Shown here: positions 1 through 6,508 of the stretch, piece after piece
Position numbering within the stretch: position 1 is the stretch's first letter
Layout: the number at the start of each line of letters is the position of its first letter
Source: Desulfobulbaceae bacterium
GTDB lineage: Bacteria; Desulfobacterota; Desulfobulbia; Desulfobulbales; SURF-16
Length of the DNA: 12,070 nt
Assembly: GCA_024763495.1 (NCBI GenBank)
Contig: JANTFJ010000042.1
Span: forward strand, 1 to 12,070
Direction of reading: 5' to 3'
Program-made: the position numbers and the translations under genes
Notes under the pieces: model-generated
What the model was told of the DNA's origin: nothing
What the model saw: only the letters and a program-made list of their open reading frames with translations
Databases searched by the model: none

Positions 1-42
1 AGAAGTTACCAAAAATCAAAACAAAAAATTGTTTAGACAATG

Positions 43-301
43 GCCGTAAGCGCCTAATGATTGCAAATCTCAGTATTTGTAACTGGTTACAGGGTGCAGG
101 TAAGCGACCAGAGGGAGACTCCAGGTAAGCGACTAGAGGGAGACTCCAGGTAAGCGACCAGAGGGAGACTCCGATAGATTTTTGTCATCAGACCGGTGCC
201 GCCATAGTCATACGTAAACCGGGCTGATGGCGGAGGTAAGCACCCTTAAAAACAGGGTATAAACTTCGACTCCGAATATGCGGTGCCCTGTGAGCAGTTA
301 C
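43..301 (+). mobile_element. Element A: MITE-like intergenic repeat upstream of proC
   Basis: This is a non-coding copy of the dispersed GTAAC...GTTAC family. The inner left arm (GTAACTGGTTACAGGGTGC, 79-97) is an imperfect inverse of the right end (GGTGCCCTGTGAGCAGTTAC, ending at 301). Between them lie three tandem 25-bp units, the variable-stem hairpin (186-197 with 218-229, 11/12 paired), and the GGTAAGCACCC / AACAGGGTATAAAC module (235-270). The outer left end is unclear. GTAAGCGCCTAATGA at 46 resembles the leader of element C, but the terminal GTAACTACTCAC is not recognisable, and no 8-bp duplicate of the right flank CCTTATTC is seen. No gene is present in 1-418. Bases 302-418 are an AT-rich proC leader in which I see no convincing promoter. 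Confidence 0.8.
98..172 (+). repeat. Three tandem 25-bp units inside element A
   Basis: The units lie at 98-122, 123-147 and 148-172. Each begins AGGTAAGCGAC and ends GGGAGACTCC. Units 1 and 3 are identical, and unit 2 differs by one base (C to T). There are no spacers. The unit shares its start (AGGTAAGC) and end (GACTCC) with the longer module in all family members and with 23-bp versions at 10367-10389 and 11997-12019 (minus strand). Confidence 0.95.
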
Positions 302-418
302 CCTTATTCAAAATTTTATATTCTGCGATCCAAAAATAATTTTTCCACTATATTCTGTGCCTGTAATTATTTTTTGGCTGAATAGTTACTTAATTTTTAC
401 ATATGAGCAATACAGATA

Positions 419-1237
419 ATGAAGATTAAAGAAAATATAGGTTTTGTCGGCGGCGGTCAAATGGCAGAGGCCCTGATAAAAGGGATTATCCAGGCTGAGC
501 TGGCAGATGCGGAGCGGATTTATGTTGTTGATCCCGTGGAGTCTCGGCGTGATTTCCTTAACGAAAAGTATGGTGTCAACGTTTCCAGCCGGAATGATGC
601 TGTTTTACAGGCCGAAGTTGTAATTTTAGCTGTTAAACCGCAGATTATGGGGCCGGTTCTCGCTGAAATAAGGGGAAAGGTTGATAATGGACATTTGTTT
701 ATCTCCATAGCTGCCGGGATAACATTATCTTTTCTTGAAAAGGGATTACATGGAACCGACAGCCGGGTTATTCGGGTCATGCCGAATACCCCGGCCCTGG
801 TCATGGCAGGAGCCTCCGGGTTAAGTTCCGGTAAAGATGTTACGGATAATGATATGCGGCTCGCTAAGTATATTTTTGATGCTATTGGCCAAAGTGTAGT
901 TATGGCGGAGTCTTATCTTGACGCGGTAACCGGTTTAAGCGGCAGCGGGCCGGCCTATGTCTTCAGTTTTATTGAGGCTCTGATCGATGCCGGCCTTAAG
1001 GTGGGACTGGCAAGAAACGATGCTGAAACCCTGGCCCTGCAGACGGTTTATGGCTCAGTAAAACTGGCTATGGAGAAAAAAGAACATCCCGCAGCCCTGC
1101 GGGCCATGGTTACATCACCGGGCGGAACGACTATTGCCGGCCTGCATAAATTAGAGAAAGCCGGATTTCAGGGAATTATCATGGATGCGGTCGAAGCCGC
1201 GACAATTCGTTCCCGTGAACTTGGCAAGCTTTCGTGA
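419..1237 (+). CDS. proC: Pyrroline-5-carboxylate reductase
   Basis: Catalyses the last step of proline synthesis, the NAD(P)H-dependent reduction of 1-pyrroline-5-carboxylate to L-proline in the cytosol. The 272-residue length is normal for the family. The N-terminal Rossmann fold starts with GFVGGGQMAEA (residues 8-18). MPNTPA (121-126) is the family's cofactor/substrate loop. The C-terminal helical dimer domain has GLSGSGPAY (172-180) and the ProC signature around TSPGGTT (232-238). The ATG at 419 places the glycine-rich loop at the usual distance from the N-terminus, although no good Shine-Dalgarno precedes it. The stop TGA overlaps the GTG start of nadK (GTGA), so the two are probably one transcript with coupled translation. 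Proline synthesis and NADP supply are only loosely related, so the pairing says little about function. All key motifs are intact. Confidence 0.97.
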   Translation: MKIKENIGFVGGGQMAEALIKGIIQAELADAERIYVVDPVESRRDFLNEKYGVNVSSRNDAVLQAEVVILAVKPQIMGPVLAEIRGKVDNGHLFISIAAGITLSFLEKGLHGTDSRVIRVMPNTPALVMAGASGLSSGKDVTDNDMRLAKYIFDAIGQSVVMAESYLDAVTGLSGSGPAYVFSFIEALIDAGLKVGLARNDAETLALQTVYGSVKLAMEKKEHPAALRAMVTSPGGTTIAGLHKLEKAGFQGIIMDAVEAATIRSRELGKLS

Positions 1238-2082
1238 ACATGTTGTTACGCAAGGTAGGGATCATTAAAAAAAAAGGTTTGTCCAGGGCTGACGAACTGG
1301 GAGAAGAATTGTCCGCCTGGTTTGGCAAAAGGGCAGTGCGGACAGAGTTTGATTCAATCAGCCCTGACATGAACCTGCTGGTTATCCTGGGCGGTGACGG
1401 TACGTTGCTTCATGTAGCGGAACAAGCGGGGCGTTACGAGATACCGGTAGTTGGAATTAATCTTGGCAGCCTGGGATTTTTGACCGAAGTAGCCATTGAT
1501 GAACGTTATCAGATTCTTGAAGCCTTACTGGATGGTGCCCCACTTATCGAAGACAGGATGATGATCAAGTCAAGAATCCGTCATCGGCAGGGAGTGAGTG
1601 AATGGCGTTTTGCCTTAAATGAAATTATTGTCAGCCGTGGAACACTGGAGAGGTTAATCAGGCTCTGCACCTGGGCTGATGATAGATATATTACGACATA
1701 CAAGGCTGACGGCCTGATCTTTTCCACCCCTACCGGCTCAACCGCCTATAATCTTTCTGCCGGCGGGCCGATAGTTCAGCCTGGGTTACGTTCTATCCTC
1801 CTGACCCCGATTTGTCCTTTTATGCTTGAGAGCCGGCCCATTCTTTTGCCGCAGGAACGGCGGGTGACCACCAGAATTGCTGAATCATCTGAAGATGTTC
1901 AGGTGATTATTGATGGCCAGCCCGCCTGGACGATGAGATGCGAAGACACGCTTGAGGTTGTTACAGCGGAAAAGTCGCTGCGCCTTGTCTGTTCATCAAC
2001 TAAGGGGTATTTTGATATTCTGCGCAGTAAATTAAACTGGGGCGGACAGGGAGAACCTCAAGAATCCGCCCGGAAAAAGTAA
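1234..2082 (+). CDS. nadK: NAD kinase (ATP/polyphosphate-dependent NAD+ phosphorylation)
   Basis: Phosphorylates NAD+ at the 2'-hydroxyl of the adenosine ribose to make NADP+, the cell's source of NADPH cofactor. The 282-residue protein has the family's catalytic GGDGT (residues 53-57, Asp55 as general base), the conserved NE pair (Asn129-Glu130), the glycine-rich TPTGSTAY segment (165-172) followed by SAGGPIV, and IIDGQ near the C-terminal all-beta domain. The start is either GTG at 1234, overlapping the proC stop by four bases, or ATG at 1240, three residues shorter and two bases past that stop. The sequence does not decide between them, and neither has a clear Shine-Dalgarno, so coupling to proC translation is likely. 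The gene ends 28 bp before the flanking duplication of element B. The assignment is secure from the motifs. Confidence 0.96.
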   Translation: MNMLLRKVGIIKKKGLSRADELGEELSAWFGKRAVRTEFDSISPDMNLLVILGGDGTLLHVAEQAGRYEIPVVGINLGSLGFLTEVAIDERYQILEALLDGAPLIEDRMMIKSRIRHRQGVSEWRFALNEIIVSRGTLERLIRLCTWADDRYITTYKADGLIFSTPTGSTAYNLSAGGPIVQPGLRSILLTPICPFMLESRPILLPQERRVTTRIAESSEDVQVIIDGQPAWTMRCEDTLEVVTAEKSLRLVCSSTKGYFDILRSKLNWGGQGEPQESARKK

Positions 2083-2110
2083 TCACAGATCAGTGAGTTG
2101 GTTTTAAGGC

Positions 2111-2308
2111 TATTCTTCGTAACTGCTCACAGAGCACCGAACGGAGTCGGAGTTTATGCCCTGTTTTTAAGGGTGCTTACCTCTTCCCGCAATCAGCCTG
2201 TCTTACATAGCACCAGTATGCTGCGCCAGTCTGATTGCGGAAATCTTCCGCACCCTGTAAACAGTTACAAATTAGGTGTCTGCCCCTCTTGAGTAGTTAC
2301 TATTCTTC
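2111..2308. repeat. 8-bp target-site duplication TATTCTTC flanking element B
   Basis: TATTCTTC lies at 2111-2118 and again at 2301-2308, immediately outside the two GTAAC/GTTAC ends. The match is exact and supports insertion by transposition. Confidence 0.9.
2119..2300 (-). mobile_element. Element B: complete MITE with exact 8-bp target duplication
   Basis: A 182-bp element in reverse orientation between the convergent nadK and YtxH-like genes. Its ends are GTAACTGCTCACAGAGCACC (from 2119) and the inverse of GTAACTACTCAAGAGG (ending at 2300). TATTCTTC occurs directly on both sides (2111-2118 and 2301-2308), an exact 8-bp target-site duplication. Inside are CCGAACGGAGTCGG, the GCCCTGTTTTTAAGGGTGC module, and a hairpin with arms 2187-2200 and 2227-2240 (13/14 paired). 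It has no coding capacity; short open frames here follow the repeat, not a gene. The right end abuts the stop codon of the YtxH-like gene. Confidence 0.92.
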
Positions 2309-2686
2309 TTCAATTTCAGCCGCAAGCCGAGATTTCTCTTCCTGCATGGCCTTTTTACCGGCATCAATTGCCGCGCTTAAGGTTTCCTTTTTTTCTTCCA
2401 GGTATCCTTTTCCCTGGCCTACCAGGTCAGTTCCGCGATGAATAAGATCCTTGCCACGTTCGATCATATCGCGGCCATGCTCTGTAGCTTTTTCGGCGCG
2501 TACTTTCAGGTTATCCGGCAGTTCAGAAACTTTATTTTTGATCCCATAACCATAATCCATCAAAATATCTCTGGTCTCTTCACCTGTCTTCGGGGTAACC
2601 AGTAAAGCAATACCGGCCCCGATAACCGTACCTGTTAAAAATGATAAAATAGCAATGGTCGAACTGCAATTGTCGTCTCTACTCAT
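2300..2686 (-). CDS. YtxH-domain membrane-anchored protein
   Basis: A small protein of the YtxH family (general-stress/envelope proteins; molecular function unknown). It is about 128 residues. A single N-terminal hydrophobic segment runs roughly from residue 10 to 30 and contains GTVIGAGIALLVTPKTG. This glycine-spaced helix followed by a (A/T)PK(T/S)G turn and ETR is the family hallmark. The rest is charged and helical, rich in Lys and Glu, and probably forms a coiled coil. I chose ATG at 2686, seven bases after AAGGAGG (2694-2700), rather than the TTG three bases further upstream. It overlaps the end of the upstream DUF948-like gene by 8 bp, as in the Bacillus ytxG-ytxH order. The stop TAG (2302-2300) takes its last base from the end of element B, yet the reading end is unchanged because the pre-insertion sequence also gave TAG. 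Confidence 0.85.
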   Translation of the reverse strand: MSRDDNCSSTIAILSFLTGTVIGAGIALLVTPKTGEETRDILMDYGYGIKNKVSELPDNLKVRAEKATEHGRDMIERGKDLIHRGTDLVGQGKGYLEEKKETLSAAIDAGKKAMQEEKSRLAAEIEEE

Positions 2687-3083
2687 CAAAATACCTCCTT
2701 TCCTGTTTTTTGGTTATTCTGAAAAAATTACTAAAGGCGTTAATGCCGGCAGCAATACCGCCAATTTGTGGAATGAGCGGGGTTACAGCTTCCTTAAGCT
2801 GACTGCTTATATTAAATAGGACAAAGCTGGCTTCCTGGGCTGATTCCAGGATGGTGTCAGTTTTATCTATTTTTTCTCTAAGAGTTTCGGAAAGTTCCTG
2901 TAATTCAGCTGAGGTTGCATTAATATTGGTTAACAGCGGTTCAAGACCGGCTGAAAGTTGATCAATAAGTATTTCAGTTTTCCTGGTTGTCTTTTTTACT
3001 TGAATTAAAGCCGGAATTAGAACTGCCAACAACACAATCAGGCTGAGTACGGTAATAATTATAAGTAAATCTGTCAGTTCCAC
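2679..3083 (-). CDS. DUF948 (YtxG-like) membrane-anchored coiled-coil protein
   Basis: A 134-residue protein of the DUF948/YtxG type; molecular function is unknown. An N-terminal transmembrane helix (about residues 5-28, LLIIITVLSLIVLLAVLIPA) is followed by a long amphipathic helical region (about 30-100, with repeated LxxLxxxL spacing) and a C-terminal glycine/hydrophobic patch. The start is GTG at 3083, preceded by AGGAG (3092-3096) at 8-base spacing. Its 3' end overlaps the YtxH-like gene, so the two form an operon. This DUF948-YtxH pairing is known from Firmicutes (B. subtilis ytxGHJ, general stress), which supports both calls. Element C begins only 31 bp upstream of the start codon, so any native promoter was displaced or lies inside the element. 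Confidence 0.8.
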   Translation of the reverse strand: MELTDLLIIITVLSLIVLLAVLIPALIQVKKTTRKTEILIDQLSAGLEPLLTNINATSAELQELSETLREKIDKTDTILESAQEASFVLFNISSQLKEAVTPLIPQIGGIAAGINAFSNFFRITKKQERRYFDE

Positions 3084-3091
3084 TAAAAATT

Positions 3092-3096
3092 CTCCT
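3092..3096 (-). promoter_or_regulatory. Shine-Dalgarno supporting a GTG start
   Basis: AGGAG on the minus strand, 8 bases before GTG at 3083. It fixes the start of the YtxG-like gene on a non-ATG codon. Confidence 0.75.
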
Positions 3097-3106
3097 GATT
3101 GTTGTT

Positions 3107-3373
3107 GAATGAGAGTAACTACTCACGGGGTAAGCGCTAACGTTAATATTCGGGTTGGGTAAAGCTACTCTTCTCTACCCCTTTAAATGTTCGGAAAGTA
3201 CCCCAGTAATTGTAACTGATTACAGGGTGCCGGAAATTTTTGCGAGCAGGCTGGCGCAGCATCTTAATCATACGTAAGTCAGCCTGCTTGCGGAAAAAGG
3301 TAAGCACCCTTAAAAACAAACAGGGTATAAACTCCGACTCCGTTCGGTACCCTGTGAGCAGTTACGAATGAGA
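3107..3373. repeat. 8-bp target-site duplication GAATGAGA flanking element C
   Basis: GAATGAGA occurs at 3107-3114 and at 3366-3373, directly outside the element's GTAAC and GTTAC termini. The match is exact. Confidence 0.93.
3115..3365 (+). mobile_element. Element C: complete MITE with exact 8-bp target duplication
   Basis: A 251-bp element and the best-preserved copy. The left end GTAACTACTCACGGGGTA and the inverse of the right end, GTAACTGCTCACAGGGTA, match at 16 of 18 bases. GAATGAGA flanks it exactly on both sides (3107-3114 and 3366-3373). In order it contains a leader with TAATATTCGG; the inner arm GTAACTGATTACAGGGTGCC (3212-3231); a hairpin with arms 3242-3253 and 3280-3291 (12 pairs including one G-T); the loop GCGCAGCATC...CATACGTAAG; GGTAAGCACCCTTAAAAAC with GGGTATAAACTCC; and CCGACTCCGTTCGG. 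It is non-coding. It fills the 338-bp gap between the YtxG-like gene and the response regulator, both on the minus strand. Confidence 0.95.
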
Positions 3374-3421
3374 TATAACTGAATAAGTTGTTCATAACTA
3401 TACGAATTTCTTAACAGGTAA

Positions 3422-4819
3422 TCAAGTCCCCTGATTTTTTTTGTGAAGGCCGAATTTTTTCATTTTATATTGCAGCAGACTCTTGGTAATACCCAGAATC
3501 TTGGCGGCTCTGGTCTGAACATTCCCCGCTTTTTTTAAGGCGTTTCTTAACATTTTTTTTTCAATAGCTCCCAGCATGTCAGGCAGGCTGGTGTCGGTTA
3601 TCTCCATATTTTCAGGATCAAAATTAATTTCAACTGAAGATTGCGGGCTGTCTTCTTCGTTTCCCGGCTGGATATCGACAATTTCGATACAGTTATTATT
3701 ACAGAGAATACTTGCCCGTTCAATAATATTTTCTAATTCCCTGACATTTCCTTCCCATGCCAGTCCGGAGAGCAGGCGGACAACTTCAGGTTTAATGTCA
3801 AGGCTGGGATTATTAAGCTGCTCGGCATATTTTTTTATGAAGTGATTTATCAATAAAGGGATATCGTCCCTTCTTTCCCTTAACGGTGGAAGATGAAGGT
3901 TTAAGACATTTAAACGATAAAACAGGTCTTCCCTGAATTTGCCGTCTTTTACCTCCTGTTTCAAGTCTTTATTGGTCGCGGCTAAAATCCGGACGTCTAC
4001 CTGAAGCTCTTTAGTACCGCCTACCCGTTCAAATACCTGTTCCTGGAGAATTCTTAAAAATTTTGCCTGTAAAAGCATGGGCATTTCTCCAATTTCATCA
4101 AGGAACAACGTACCGGTATCAGCCAGTTCAAATCGTCCCTTGCGCAGGGCAACAGCTCCGGTAAAAGCACCTTTTTCATGACCAAACAGTTCACTCTCGA
4201 GAAGATTATCCGGTAATGCCGCGCAGTTTACTGAAACAAAAGGACGTTTCCTGCGTTGACAGTTGAAATGAATTGCTTTGGCAACCAGCTCCTTACCTGT
4301 ACCTGATTCCCCGGTAATCAACACCGATGCCGGGGTTGGCGCCACCTTTTCAATCATGCTGTAGAGCTGAAGCATTTTTTTGTTTTTGCCGACCATGTTG
4401 GCAAATCCGAATCTGGTTTGAACTTCGTTCCTCAGCCGTTTGTTTTCCTTGATAAGGGTATAATGATCAATGGCCTTTTTTACATTTACCAGTAACTCCT
4501 CATTCTTGAATGGTTTACTCAGGTAATTAAGAGCCCCGGCCTGCATGGCTGCGACAGCTTTTTCAATTTCACCGTAAGCGGTTATCATGATAACCGGCAA
4601 CTCACTGTTAAAATTTTTTATTTCCCTGAGCAGTTCCATCCCGTTCATAACCGGCATCTGCATGTCGGTAATAACAAGATCAAGATCACTCTTTTGTATT
4701 ATTTTTAATGCCTGTTCACCGTTTTCAGCGGTGAAAACCTCATAATTTTCATCTTTCAGCAGTTCTGAAAGAACAATGAGATAATTAGGCTCGTCATCAA
4801 CAACCAGGATGGTGTTCAT
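3422..4819 (-). CDS. Sigma-54-dependent response regulator (NtrC/AtoC/ZraR type)
   Basis: A transcription activator of sigma-54 promoters, controlled by phosphorylation; 465 residues, normal for the class. The receiver domain (1-120) has the acidic pocket Asp8-Asp9, acceptor Asp52 (TDMQMP), Thr80 and Lys102 (KPF). The AAA+ domain (about 142-380) has Walker A GESGTGKE (170-177), the sigma-54 contact loop GAFTGA (217-222), Walker B FLDEIGE (239-245) and the WEGNVRELEN sensor II stretch. The C-terminal Fis-type helix-turn-helix includes NVQTRAAKILGITKSLLQYK. No histidine kinase is adjacent, so its signal and targets cannot be told from this window. Start ATG at 4819 gives the canonical receiver N-terminus, with no clear Shine-Dalgarno. 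Element D begins 19 bp upstream of the start, so its promoter must lie in or beyond inserted DNA. Confidence 0.95.
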   Translation of the reverse strand: MNTILVVDDEPNYLIVLSELLKDENYEVFTAENGEQALKIIQKSDLDLVITDMQMPVMNGMELLREIKNFNSELPVIMITAYGEIEKAVAAMQAGALNYLSKPFKNEELLVNVKKAIDHYTLIKENKRLRNEVQTRFGFANMVGKNKKMLQLYSMIEKVAPTPASVLITGESGTGKELVAKAIHFNCQRRKRPFVSVNCAALPDNLLESELFGHEKGAFTGAVALRKGRFELADTGTLFLDEIGEMPMLLQAKFLRILQEQVFERVGGTKELQVDVRILAATNKDLKQEVKDGKFREDLFYRLNVLNLHLPPLRERRDDIPLLINHFIKKYAEQLNNPSLDIKPEVVRLLSGLAWEGNVRELENIIERASILCNNNCIEIVDIQPGNEEDSPQSSVEINFDPENMEITDTSLPDMLGAIEKKMLRNALKKAGNVQTRAAKILGITKSLLQYKMKKFGLHKKNQGT

Positions 4820-4838
4820 TTTAAATATTTTTTATTTT

Positions 4839-5186
4839 GTAATTACTCACAGGGTAAGCACCTTAGGCCCGTTCAAAATTAACTTCCCATTTTAGAGGGG
4901 GAACTATAACACATTTTGAAACGATTATGGTCAGTCAAAATCCTCAACGTAGCCCTGCTACGCCTGCGGTTTTGCCTGTCCATGATCGCCTCAACCTGTA
5001 TCATATTTACCACCTCAAAATGTGAATTTATTTATGAACGAGCCCTTAATTTCGCTACCAACCGTAATTGTAACAGGTTACAGGGTGCCGGAGATTTTTG
5101 CAATCAGGCTGATCGCAGGAAGAGGTAAGCACCCTTAAAAACAGGGCATAAACTCCGACTTCGTTCAGTGCCCTGTGAGCATTTAC
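4839..5186 (+). mobile_element. Element D: MITE interrupted by a palindromic insert
   Basis: The left end GTAATTACTCACAGGGTAAGC (4839) is an imperfect inverse of the right end GTGCCCTGTGAGCATTTAC (ending 5186). The core is the usual one: inner arm GTAACAGGTTACAGGGTGCC from 5070, then GGTAAGCACCCTTAAAAAC, GGGCATAAACTCC and CCGACTTCGTTCAG. The variable hairpin has collapsed to a short ATCAG-G-CTGAT palindrome with no loop. The left half is lengthened by a 115-bp palindromic sequence (4910-5024). The flanks TTTATTTT and TTCTGATG do not match, so no target duplication survives. It occupies most of the 569-bp gap between the response regulator and the PHP gene. Confidence 0.75.
4910..5024. repeat. 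115-bp palindromic (hairpin) element nested in element D
   Basis: The termini CACATTTTGA (4910-4919) and TCAAAATGTG (5015-5024) are perfect 10-bp inverted repeats. Inside, 4922-4988 forms a long near-palindrome: CGATTATGG pairs with CCATGATCG, CAAAATCC with GGTTTTG, and CGTAGC with GCTACG around a CCT loop at 4954-4956. The inner palindrome is centred near 4955, 12 bp off the outer one, because the right half has an extra CTCAACCTGTATC-type stretch. It is non-coding and probably a separate small mobile or fold-back repeat. Confidence 0.8.
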
Positions 5187-5196
5187 TTCTGATGAC

Positions 5197-5342
5197 AGCG
5201 CTCAATAAACTACACCCAGGCGCGACAACCCCATAACTGTATGGGATTCATGGACGCTGCCATCTGCGTATTCCACGCCCCGCGATAATACATCGCTATA
5301 TCAGAGGGTTGAAGTGCGCGCGGGTGGTGTTCATGGAGCGCC
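5197..5342 (+). repeat. R2 repeat, copy 1
   Basis: About 146 bp that match the reverse complement of 9806-9954 along the whole length, at roughly three quarters identity by eye. Shared blocks include AGCGCTCAA, CGACAACCCC(A/G)TAACTGTA, GGGATTCA and GGTGGTGTTCATGGAGCGC. The ends are imperfect inverted repeats beginning AGCGCTC. A minus-strand open frame across it (5210-5392) is not conserved in the other copy, which has an in-frame stop, so it is not treated as a gene. It follows element D by 10 bp. Confidence 0.8.
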
Positions 5343-5388
5343 TGCCTTTTGATAAAGAGAAATACCTTACTTATCAGTGTGAATATTT

Positions 5389-6237
5389 TCAAAGTTCTGT
5401 CAAGTGTTCATTTAGTTTTTCAATAATTTCAGCAGGCACATTCTGGCTATGCTGAAAAGCTCCAAGCCGTTTTCCTGATCGTTTTATATTATGAAAATCA
5501 CTACCTCCGGTCTCCAGTAGATTATATTTTGTGCATATTTTATTTAATTCTCGGCGGAATTGCAACGAGTGCTGCGGATAATAAACTTCAATTCCCGCAA
5601 GGCCAAGATCCATCAGTTCTTTTACCACTGTTTCAATAATTTCAGGCTTAAGGGAAATTGTAAAAGGATGAGCCAGTATAGCCGCCCCTCGGGCCTGGCC
5701 GATAATCTCAATAGCTTTTTTTGTATCAAGAATTTGTCTTGGGGAATAGGCTAGGCCATTAAGGCCAAGATAGCGGTCAAAAGCCTCCTGGGGTGTCTTG
5801 ACAATATGTCGATCCATAAGAAGATGGGCGAAATGGGGACGTCCGGTCTGGCCGATTTTTGAATACTGGTAAAGATGTTTCTCCTTAATATCAATTCCGG
5901 CTTTTTGTAATTTTTTAATTATTTGACTGTTTCGTACCTTTCTTGCCTGTTGAATATCCAGCAGTTTTTCCAGCAGGTTTTTATTATTAAAATTGATCCC
6001 GTAGCCGAGAATATGAATCGCCTGTCCGTTAATCGAAGCGCTTAATTCAATTCCGGGAATAATGTTAATATTGTTTTGTTCCGCCTGCCTGATTGCCTCC
6101 GGCAGCCCTTCAACGGTATCATGATCAGTCAGCGAGATTATTTTTACCTTTGATTTTACGGCCAGGGCAATAAGCTGAGTTGGAGTAAGAGCCCCATCAG
6201 AAAAAGTGGAGTGCAGGTGAAGATCAAAAAGTGGCAT
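5389..6237 (-). CDS. PHP-domain phosphoesterase (RNase AM / nucleoside 3',5'-bisphosphate phosphatase type)
   Basis: A metal-dependent phosphoesterase of the PHP superfamily, TrpH/YciV (RNase AM) branch; 282 residues, usual for that branch. Family members remove 5' nucleotides from short RNAs or dephosphorylate nucleoside 3',5'-bisphosphates such as pAp. The metal ligands are all visible: DLHLHSTFSDG (5-15, His7 and His9), TDHDT (37-41), GIE (62-64), AHPF (189-192) and GGSDFH (244-249). GRPHFA (132-137) in the inserted subdomain is characteristic of this branch as opposed to PolX or HisK PHP domains. The ATG at 6237 gives the standard MxxFDLHLHS start; a Shine-Dalgarno is not obvious. It is monocistronic, with its own likely promoter at 6277-6305. 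The exact substrate cannot be settled from sequence alone. Confidence 0.9.
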   Translation of the reverse strand: MPLFDLHLHSTFSDGALTPTQLIALAVKSKVKIISLTDHDTVEGLPEAIRQAEQNNINIIPGIELSASINGQAIHILGYGINFNNKNLLEKLLDIQQARKVRNSQIIKKLQKAGIDIKEKHLYQYSKIGQTGRPHFAHLLMDRHIVKTPQEAFDRYLGLNGLAYSPRQILDTKKAIEIIGQARGAAILAHPFTISLKPEIIETVVKELMDLGLAGIEVYYPQHSLQFRRELNKICTKYNLLETGGSDFHNIKRSGKRLGAFQHSQNVPAEIIEKLNEHLTEL

Positions 6238-6269
6238 AAGAGTGAAAAACTTTAAATTTGATGAAAAAA

Positions 6270-6310
6270 TTATGATATTATATGGAGTATATCATAAAAA
6301 AGGCAAATAT
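6270..6310 (-). promoter_or_regulatory. Probable promoter and 28-bp palindrome upstream of the PHP gene
   Basis: On the minus strand, TTGCCT and TATAAT (6282-6277) are separated by 18 bases, about 40 bp before the ATG at 6237. This is a fair sigma-70-type match. A perfect 9-bp inverted repeat, TTATGATAT (6270-6278) with ATATCATAA (6289-6297), overlaps the -10 and spacer and could be an operator. Both are inferred from sequence only. Confidence 0.4.
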
Positions 6311-6394
6311 TCGGCTTAATACAAAATAGTTGCTAAAATTGTTATTACTGTAAAGTCCGGCCAGGTTATGGATCCACTCAGGACTGAACCAGCA

Positions 6395-6419
6395 TGGCTG
6401 GATTAAATTTTTCCAGCCA
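6395..6419. other. Hairpin between the PHP gene and pilT
   Basis: TGGCTGG (6395-6401) and CCAGCCA (6413-6419) form a perfect 7-bp stem with an 11-nt AT-rich loop. No T-tract follows, so it is not called a terminator. It runs directly into the element fragment at 6413-6451. Confidence 0.5.
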
Positions 6420-6451
6420 CTCACAGGGCACCGCATATGCTGAATAGTTAC
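6413..6451 (-). mobile_element. Element E: short fragment of the MITE family upstream of pilT
   Basis: CTCACAGGGCACCGCATAT (6420-6438) is identical to the inverse of element A's right end apart from its lost terminal GTAACTG, and it runs to a GAATAGTTAC end at 6451. Only about 39 bp remain. The flanks AAATTTTT and AGATTATT agree at 6 of 8 bases, which is too AT-rich to count as a duplication. GCTGAATAGTTAC also occurs at 377-389 upstream of proC. Confidence 0.55.
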
Positions 6452-6495
6452 AGATTATTTTGTCATATTTTACAACCTATTGATTTTTAAAGATA

Positions 6496-6501
6496 AAGGA
6501 G
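6496..6501 (+). promoter_or_regulatory. Shine-Dalgarno of pilT
   Basis: AAGGAG with 7-base spacing to the ATG at 6509. It settles the pilT start. Confidence 0.8.
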
Positions 6502-6508
6502 ATTATTA

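Noticed and set aside
98..172. CRISPR-like short tandem repeats
   Set aside because: The three 25-bp units are contiguous with no spacers and no cas genes are nearby; they are a tandem expansion inside a mobile repeat.
79..301. Integron attC site, because of a GTAAC/GTTAC-bounded palindrome with a variable middle
   Set aside because: The ends do not fit the RYYYAAC/GTTRRRY core sites, there is no integrase or cassette structure, and 8-bp target duplications at sister copies point to transposition.
374..402. Promoter TTGGCT-17-TTACAT for proC
   Set aside because: The -10 matches only 3 of 6 bases and would leave about a 10-nt leader without a ribosome site; not convincing.
403..429. Eight-codon ATG...TAA frame overlapping the proC start, a possible leader peptide
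   Set aside because: No Shine-Dalgarno, no proline codons, no attenuator-like hairpin; too short to distinguish from chance.
2098..2441. Short plus-strand open frames after nadK
   Set aside because: They run through element B and antisense to the YtxH-like gene, have no family resemblance, and their content is explained by the repeat.
4916..5128. 70-codon open frame in the gap upstream of the response regulator
   Set aside because: It spans the palindrome and part of element D; no ribosome site or recognisable protein features.
5210..5392. 60-codon minus-strand open frame across R2 copy 1
   Set aside because: The homologous R2 copy at 9806-9954 has an in-frame stop, so the frame is not conserved and is probably chance.
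6395..6419. Rho-independent terminator between the PHP gene and pilT
   Set aside because: The stem is only 7 bp with no following T-tract, and both flanking genes start here rather than end.
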